Of a DNA stretch of 64,000 nt, positions 57,725 through 64,000 are shown piece after piece (position 1 is the first letter of the stretch; every line of letters begins with the position of its first letter). The stretch is taken from positions 6,305,001 to 6,369,000 of the forward strand of contig NZ_CP165734.1 in assembly GCF_041200145.1 (NCBI RefSeq). Reading direction: 5' to 3'. Under the pieces are notes generated by a model. The model worked only from the letters and a program-made list of their open reading frames with translations. It searched no databases and was not told the origin of the DNA. This DNA comes from Bradyrhizobium sp. LLZ17. GTDB taxonomy: Bacteria > Pseudomonadota > Alphaproteobacteria > Rhizobiales > Xanthobacteraceae. Position numbers and translations under genes: made by a program.

Positions 57725-59779
57725 CGTTAGAACTGGATCGGCTCGACCACTTGAGCGCAAAAGCCTTCGAGGGTTTTGTCGTCCGAAAGGACCTCGTCCG
57801 GCGCTACGCCAAAGCCTATCCGGTGCCCGCCTACGTCGTGGAGTTTTTTGCTTGGCCGTTATTGCGCGTCGACCGACGAAGCCGAGATCAAGGAAGGGCT
57901 CGAAATCGTAGAGAAGCAACTGAAAGATCGCTGCGTACGCACAGGCCAGGAAGAGGTTTTCAAGAATGAGGCCTATCGCAAGGGATCGGTCCGCATCATC
58001 GATACCATACGCGCGCGGCTTGATGCCAAGAATGCTTGTTACATTGCTGAACTCCCCAGTCTTGCGCTTCGCGACGTGCGCATTCCAGATAGCCTTGTTG
58101 AAGAGAACGAGCGCATCCTGATTGATGGCTTTTATGCCGAAGTGACACTCGCATACGATAGCATCATCGCGCAGGAGAAGAACGGGCGTCCGTTTGGCAT
58201 CGAAGCGCTACGCCCGATCCAGATGTCTCGCGCCGACGTGCTGGATACGTTTTTTGAAGGGCGCGCTAGATTTGAGACACAGAACGACTGGATCGATTTT
58301 CTGTTACGTTCCGTCGGCTTCGAGCCCGCCGAGTTCGACGAGCGGGCGAAGAGAGTTGCGCTCCTTCGCATGGTTCCTTTCGTCGAGCGCAACTACAATC
58401 TTGTGGAGCTCGGACCGCGCGGAACGGGCAAGAGCCACCTGTTTCAACAGGTTTCGCCTTACGCGCACTTGATCTCGGGTGGCAAGGCGACCGTAGCTCG
58501 AATGTTTGTCAACATGGCGAGCGGGCAACGGGGCCTCGTTTGCCAGTATGATGTCATTTGCTTCGATGAAATCGCCGGTGTCTCCTTCGATTCGAAGGAC
58601 GGCGTGAATATCATGAAGGGATATATGGCGTCGGGCGAGTTTTCGCGCGGCAAAGACTCCATAAGGGCTGAGGGCGGGATTGTGCTCGTCGGCAACCTCG
58701 ATATGGATCTAGATCAAGCGCAGCGCGTTGGCCATTTGCTTGCGCCGCTTCCTCCAGATATGCGTGATGACACCGCTTTTATGGATCGATTGCATTCGTA
58801 TGTGCCGGGCTGGGAGTTCCCCAAACTCGATCCTCGGCGGCACTTAACGGACCATTTTGGACTAGTCTCCGATTTCCTATCTGAGTGCTTCACGCGCCTA
58901 AGAAAGAACTCGCGCGCTAACATTCTTGACGGTCGTATCCACTTTGGTGGTGCTCTGTCTGGTCGTGATATCGAGTCGGTTAGAAAGACCGTCAGCGGTC
59001 TTGCAAAGCTCATGTTCCCAAATCCTTCGGAGCCGATTCCCGACGCAGATCTCGAGTGGATCGTGCGTCTAGCGTTGGAGTCACGGCGGCGCGTAAAGGA
59101 ACAGCAGCGGCGAGTATTTAAGAGCGAGTTCCGCAATACTCATTTCAGCTATACGCTCGGTGCTGATGGTGTGGAAACCTTTGTCGCGACGCCTGAGCTG
59201 CAATCAGAAGAGGCGATCGAAAGTGATCCGTTGCCGCCTGGTCAAGTCTGGGCAGTAGCGTCGGGATCAGCGGAAACGGGCCCGGGCTTGTACCGTATTG
59301 AGATTTCGCACCAGCCAGGCTCCGGCGTGCGTATCCTTAATCAACCCCCATCTCCGACGTTTCGCGAAAGCGTTAAAGTGGGTGAGCAGGTTCTCTTTGG
59401 ACAAGCCCGCAGTTTGGTAGGTGACCGCGATCCCCGCGAGCAGGAATTCACCGTGCAGTTACGCGCAATAGATTCAGACAAGGCTGGTGCCGGATTGGGC
59501 GTGGCTGTCGTTGTGGCATTGTGCGGCTCGCTGCTTGGGCGAAATAGCCGTGGAGGTACTATCGTTATTGGTTCGGCAACTCTCGGAGGTTCAATTGAAC
59601 TCGTTCGCAATGCCGCCCAAATCGCCGAGTTGGCAATCGAAAAACGGGCGCAGACAATCTTGATGCCCGTATCAGCGCGGCGACAGCTCAACGATCTCGC
59701 GGACGATATGTGGACTAAGATCAACATCGAATTTTATCGCGACGTACCCGACGCCGTGTTTAAGGCGCTAGAAGAGTAG
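57721..59779 (+). pseudogene. brxL: BREX AAA+ protein BrxL, one T-run frameshift
   Basis: True start MTLELDRLDHLSAKAFEGFV overlaps the pglZ stop (ATGA). The frame breaks at T6 57844-57849; five T would give VVEFLLGRYCASTDEAEIKE and continue to the stop. Walker A is GPRGTGKSHLFQQ, Walker B VICFDEIAGV. The Lon-like C-terminal domain (GAGLGVAVVVALCGSLLG) shows no catalytic Ser at the usual G-P-S-A-G position and no clear partner Lys. BrxL is the replication-blocking factor of type 1 BREX. About 686 aa when repaired. Confidence 0.87.
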
Positions 59780-59933
59780 AAGTGTCTTCGTTATCAGCGA
59801 CGAGAAAAACGCGCAGCGGCTACGCGGAATGGATGCGGGTCATCACCCACCGATAATTTCTGTTGAATGTAAACTTGTCGAAGATTGAGGAAGCAATATC
59901 TTGGCCAATATTGCAATATTAGGTTGAGCCAAC
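59780..59933 (+). promoter_or_regulatory. Intergenic region before the Shedu-type gene
   Basis: 154 bases with an AT-rich segment before the start (GGCCAATATTGCAATATTAGG): a short inverted unit AATATTGCAATATT is a perfect palindrome at about 59905-59918. It may be a separate promoter or operator. Confidence 0.45.
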
Positions 59934-61975
59934 ATGGTCGTCCTAACACTCAAAGCGAAAAACGATCACCTTCAGAAGGTCGCGAGCACGCGCGACTTCA
60001 TCAAGGCGATAGCGGAATTCGTTTGGAACGCGCTCGATGCTGACGCGCCGCGCACGAACGTCGAACTAGTACGCAACGCCTTGGGAGGCCTTGAAAGCAT
60101 TGTCATTCGCGACAACGGCACCGGCATAACGAAGGTCCGCGCAGAGCATGATTTCGAAAGCCTTGGCGAGTCCTGGAAACTGCACACCGCACGAACTCCG
60201 GTACTGGGTCGCGCCCTTCATGGCAAGGAGGGGCAGGGACGCCTCCGGTTTTTCTCGCTCGCGCGTCGTGCCGTGTGGGAAACGGTCTATAAGGAGAACG
60301 GTAAGCGTTATCGATTGAAAATTGGGATCGACGCCGATCAACTTTCATCCAGCTCCGTTTCCGAGCCGGAGGAAGTGCCGGCGAAAACACAGACCGGCAC
60401 GACGGTCGAACTGGCCCCCTCAAAGAGACATTTGATTGGCTGACGGGCGAAGAGGCGCGGTCCGAATTCGACTCCATTTTCGCGCCCTATATTCTTCAGT
60501 ATCCAAAAGCCGAGATTTCCTATGACGGCCGCCCGGTTGATCCCAAGCGGACCATCGAGCATTCGCACCAGTTTCCAACTCAGCCGATCATATGTCCCGG
60601 CCGCGTCGTGCGTGACCTTACGTTACGCGTGATCGAATGGAAGCCACGCATCACCGGACGGAAAATATACTTTGGCGGCGAGAGCGGCGTAGTGCTTGGC
60701 TCGCTTGCCGCGAATGTTACGGCGCCGGGTTTCGAGTTTTCCGCGTACGCCTACTCGCCGTTCTTCAATGAAATGGCGAAGGCTAACCTTCTCGAATTCG
60801 AAGGGCTGACCGATCCTGATTTTGCTCGTGTCCTTGAATATGTCCGCGACCAACTGACCGATTACTTCCGGGCGCGTCAGGCCGAAAAATCGGGTGAGTT
60901 GATTCAGGATCTGAAGGACGCGGGCGTTTACCCCTATGAAGGCGATCCACGGGACGAGATCGAGCGGCGCGAACGCCAGGTCTTCGATATTGCGACTCAC
61001 GCGGCGGTTTCCTATTCGAAAGACTTCAAAAAAGCCGATAACCCTCTCAAGAAAATCGCGCTCGGGCTTCTAAAAGAAGCGCTGAGCCACAATCCAGAGT
61101 CGGTCACGCGCATCCTCAAGGCGGTCTTCAATCTGCCCAAGGTACGCCAAGACGAATTCTCGCAATTACTTGATAAGACCGAACTCGGCAACATCATTGG
61201 CGCATCGAGCCTAGTCGCAAACCGCATTGTCGCCCTCAAGGTCCTGCGGGAAATCGTTTTTTCACCCAAACACCGCAGCACGATTAAGGAACGGGGCGAA
61301 CTTGACATCCTGATCCGCGACAACACTTGGATTTTCGGCGAGAGCTTCCACCTCACCATGCATGAGGCCGGGCTCACCCAGATCATGGACCGTGTTTCGG
61401 AAGAGATTGCTACCAAGCGGGTCAAAGGCACCCCGGTGAGAAAGCTCGACGGCAAAATTGGCCGCATCGACTCCTTCATGGGGCGAGTGGTTCCGAACGA
61501 GAACCCGGATCACCGCGATTTTCTTCTGATCGAACTGAAAAAGCCGTCGATCAAAATCGGTCGAAAGGAAGCGGACCAGGTCGAGGATTATGTGAACGCC
61601 ATTCTCGCGCAGCCCGACTTCATAAACACATCAACGCAATGGAATTTTTATCTGGTCACGACCGAATACGACGACGTCGTTAAGCAGCGCATCACCCAAG
61701 AGAACAGGCCCTTGGGCTTGTTTATCGACAAACCCAATCACAGAGTCTGGATAAAATCGTGGGCTGAGCTCATTCGAGACTGCGAAGCACGCCTGAAATT
61801 CGTACAGGACAAGCTACGGATCGAAGTATCGGCTGAGGAAATTCAGGAACGTATCGCCAGGCTCAAAGCCTCCGTGTTGAAAAGTGACGTCGTTGACAAG
61901 GTCGATCCAATAAAACACGTCGAGAAAGCCATTGTAAAAAAGCATAAGAAAGGCGCTGGAAAAAAGAAGCCGTGA
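59934..61975 (+). pseudogene. GHKL-ATPase/Shedu (DUF4263) nuclease fusion, one C-run frameshift
   Basis: The N-terminal GHKL ATPase has EFVWNALDAD (N box), IRDNGTGI and HGKEGQGRLRF. The frame breaks in C5 60415-60419; one more C restores LAPLKETFDWLTGEEARSEF and joins the second part. The C-terminal domain is a PD-(D/E)xK Shedu-type nuclease: GRIDSFMGRVVPNE, then DHRDFLLIELKKPSI and QVEDYVNAI. Shedu proteins nick or cut phage DNA; an ATPase head may sense a partner or DNA. The repaired length is 681 aa. Same strand as BREX, 154 bases behind it. Confidence 0.8.
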
Positions 61976-62105
61976 TCGAATCTAGTGGTGTCCTTGCAGC
62001 TTGCTCACCGAAAGACGCAGCCGCGCAACGGGCGCGTCCGCCTTCGGTAGACGAGGCTCTCGTGATCCGAGCCGCATAGTGCGTCTCGGTTCTGCCTCGA
62101 CGCGA

Positions 62106-63212
62106 TTACATCGGCAGCGCCAGTTGTGGTTCCGCGTCGTCGACATGCTGTAGCGCCGACAGCGAGACGCCTAGAAGCCGGACCGGCTTCGGGACCAGCA
62201 TCTCGTTCCGCAGCAAAGCGACCGTTAAGCGTTCAAGGTCGCTGCGGCTCGAAACCGCAACGGGGGCGGATCTGCTGCGCGTGATGATCTCAAGGTCATT
62301 GAACTTCATCTTAAGCGTCACCGTGCGTCCCCGGTCGCCGGCGCCTTCGCAGTATCGCCAGACCTTGTCGATGAGCGGCGCGAGTTCAACGACCATGGCG
62401 TCGAAGCTGGCGAGGTCGGTGGAAAACGTGTTCTCGGCGCCGATGGATTTTCGAATTCGGTCGGCGCGTACGTCCCGGTTGTCGACGCCCGTTGATATCC
62501 AATAGTAATAGCTTCCGGCCTTGCCGAAATTGGCTTGCATGAAATCGAGCGACTGATTGCGCATGTCGAGCCCGTTGTACAACCCAAGAGCATTCATTTT
62601 GGAGCTGGTCGCGGGCCCGATGCCGTGAAACTTGCCGACCGGAAGTGCCTCGACGAATGCCGGGCCCATCTCAGGCGTGATGACGTATTGGCCGTTCGGC
62701 TTGCGGTAGTCGGAGGCGAGCTTCGCCAGAAACTTGTTGTAAGAGATGCCGGCCGAAGCGTTGAGGCCGGTTACCTCCTTGATCTTGGCACGGATCGCCA
62801 ACGCGACGTCACGTGCCAGCGGAATGCCTTGCAGAGTTTCCGTGACGTCCAGATAGGCCTCGTCCAGCGACAGCGGTTCTATGATCGGTGTGTGCTCCGC
62901 GAAGATCTCGCGGATCTGCTGCGAGACCGCCTTGTAGACCTCGAAGCGCGGCTTCACGAAGATCAGATCTGGGCATTGCCGCTTTGCAGTGACCGACGGC
63001 ATAGCCGAGCGCACCCCGAACTTCCTCGCTTCGTAGCTGGCCGCCGCCACGACGCCGCGCTCGCGCGATCCGCCGACGGCGACGGGCTTGCCGCGAAGAT
63101 CCGGATTGTCCCGCTGCTCGACGGACGCATAGAAGGCATCCATGTCGATGTGGATGATCTTGCGTTGACGGCCCGGGGAAGCGGCCTGGTCGTCATCGTT
63201 CCCGATGGTCAC
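62106..63212 (-). CDS. dinB: DNA polymerase IV (Y-family), 368 aa
   Basis: IIHIDMDAFYASVEQRDNPD and LSLDEAYLDVTETLQGIP carry the catalytic acidic residues. The thumb and little-finger regions are complete (LGVSLSALQHVDD at the end). It performs translesion synthesis and is normally damage-induced. Its start overlaps the SRAP gene stop (4 bases), so the two form a DNA-damage unit. A copy of its 3' end lies at 46131-46194. Confidence 0.93.
   Translation of the reverse strand: MTIGNDDDQAASPGRQRKIIHIDMDAFYASVEQRDNPDLRGKPVAVGGSRERGVVAAASYEARKFGVRSAMPSVTAKRQCPDLIFVKPRFEVYKAVSQQIREIFAEHTPIIEPLSLDEAYLDVTETLQGIPLARDVALAIRAKIKEVTGLNASAGISYNKFLAKLASDYRKPNGQYVITPEMGPAFVEALPVGKFHGIGPATSSKMNALGLYNGLDMRNQSLDFMQANFGKAGSYYYWISTGVDNRDVRADRIRKSIGAENTFSTDLASFDAMVVELAPLIDKVWRYCEGAGDRGRTVTLKMKFNDLEIITRSRSAPVAVSSRSDLERLTVALLRNEMLVPKPVRLLGVSLSALQHVDDAEPQLALPM
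62143..62206 (-). repeat. dinB 3' segment repeated at 46.13 kb
   Basis: Right-hand partner of the 64-base dinB-end block, inside the complete dinB gene. Together the two blocks bracket 46.2-62.1 kb. Confidence 0.7.
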
Positions 63213-63928
63213 GTCGCTAGCCCGGCCGTGTCTTCCTTGACGCCGCGGGCGACGATCCGGAGCATTCCGGCGGCAAGGGGCCGCTGTAGTTTCAGGACCT
63301 CGTCCAGAGGGGCCGTCATCCAGGTCTCGACTTCGTCCGACGTCGTCAGGATCACGGGCATCGCCTTGGGGTGGATGGCACCAACCTCGGCATTCGGCTC
63401 TGTCGTGAGGAACGCGTAGAGGTCGTTGGTGGTCTCGCCTTCCTTGACCTTCCGAACGGTCGTCCAGTTGGTCCAGATGCCGGCGAAACAGGCAAGGGGA
63501 CGGGTCTCATCGAGCGCGAACCAGATATCACCGCCCTCGGCCTTGTTGAACTCGCTGAACGAGTTGACCGGCACCACGCAGCGGTTTTCGGGTCCGAGCC
63601 ACCGCGTCCAGTGCTTGCTTTTCACATTGCGGATGTTCGTCGTGCCGCCGTCCGGCTCCATGCGCAGCAGCTCCTTGAAATCGACGGTCTTGCCCTTGGC
63701 CTGCAGCTTCTCGGCTCGTTTCTTGGTGGCGTCCATCAGCGCTTTTGACGACGACGGCATTCCCCACCGCGCAGTCGCGAGTTCGCGGCCCTCGGCCCCG
63801 TTGCGCACGATCGGTGCCTTGTAATCGGGAAAAACCCCGGGCATCGGCGCCAGATTGCCGACGTACCGGTTCACGACGCGGAACAACGCGCTGATTGCGG
63901 CTTGGTTGGTCGTGATCGAGTAGAGATT
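63209..63928 (-). pseudogene. SRAP/YedK family DNA-protein-crosslink protein, start lost
   Basis: The body is complete: NLYSITTNQAAISALFRVVN, then GPENRCVVPVNSFSEF and AIHPKAMPVILT with the E and H of the active site. SRAP proteins begin Met-Cys; the Cys bonds to abasic sites. Rhizobial members begin MCNLYSITTNQA. Here NLYS is present, but the bases coding Met-Cys are replaced by CGGCAT, from the inverted repeat. With no Cys2 the protein cannot form the crosslink as read. Confidence 0.7.
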
Positions 63929-63979
63929 ATGCCGACGTCGGCATAATCTCTACTATGCCGACTTCTGGATTATGCCGAC
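63919..63979. repeat. Tyrosine-recombinase-type site replacing the SRAP start
   Basis: A 36-bp perfect palindrome (63919-63954) is built from two copies of AGTAGAGATTATGCCGAC in inverted orientation. Next to it is a second arrangement: GTCGGCATA (63937-63945), spacer ATCTCTAC, TATGCCGAC (63954-63962). A further ATTATGCCGAC follows at 63969-63979. Inverted 9-base arms around an 8-base spacer are the usual core of a tyrosine-recombinase site. The spacer equals SRAP codons for N-L-Y. Confidence 0.65.
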
Positions 63980-64000
63980 CATTGGCTCAAAACGGGCTCT

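Noticed and set aside
57776..59779. BrxL starting at 57776
   Set aside because: The codons there are out of frame with the conserved N-terminus that begins at 57721 and overlaps the pglZ stop; a T-run length change explains the switch.

Overview
The window looks like chromosomal DNA of a Bradyrhizobium-like alphaproteobacterium (Nitrobacteraceae). It is GC-rich and carries many short lineage-type proteins, two phasin genes, a YidB/YeaQ/YsnF-like stress cluster and a cold-shock gene. The genus is inferred from protein style; no rRNA or housekeeping marker is present.

Layout. (1) 1-31.3 kb is a gene-poor, worn host region. It holds small exported or membrane peptides, small cytosolic proteins, a PilZ protein, response-regulator receivers, phasins, many terminator hairpins, pieces of a LigD-type ligase, an intact IS21-family element (24.66-27.30 kb) and a damaged IS256-family transposase (30.3-31.3 kb). 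(2) 31.4-34.5 kb is the edge of an integrative element: a 3' fragment of tRNA-Val(CAC), repeated CCATAG sites, a duplicated integrase leader, a P4-type tyrosine integrase, a helix-turn-helix gene and a small CxxC protein. (3) 34.5-46.2 kb is a dense accessory and defence region. It opens with a four-gene operon (195-aa unknown, QueC-like PP-loop protein, XRE-ImmA/IrrE regulator, PIN nuclease) read from an apparently leaderless promoter with two matching palindromes. A Lit-like metalloprotease, a Fic enzyme, a HEPN-like protein, two tiny ORFs linked to hairpins, membrane proteins, a second PIN protein and an orphan BrnA-like antitoxin follow. (4) 46.3-62.0 kb holds a DUF3892 gene, a full type 1 BREX operon (brxA, brxB, brxC, pglX, pglZ, brxL) and a GHKL-ATPase/Shedu nuclease gene. 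(5) 62.1-64.0 kb has dinB and an SRAP (YedK-type) gene whose start is replaced by a tyrosine-recombinase-type site.

How the parts fit. The BREX genes overlap or nearly overlap, and the Shedu-type gene lies just downstream on the same strand, so the 15-kb block reads as a layered anti-phage island. It is bracketed by a complete dinB and a copy of the dinB 3' end, as if it entered at that site. The tRNA-Val fragment and integrase mark another boundary at 31.7 kb, so the defence genes seem to have accumulated in several steps.

Caution. At least eleven genes are broken by one-base length changes, mostly in homopolymer runs, including pglZ (twice), brxL and the Shedu-type gene. The same type of lesion recurs across unrelated genes, so sequencing or assembly error is the simplest explanation. 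Genes marked broken here may be intact in the organism.
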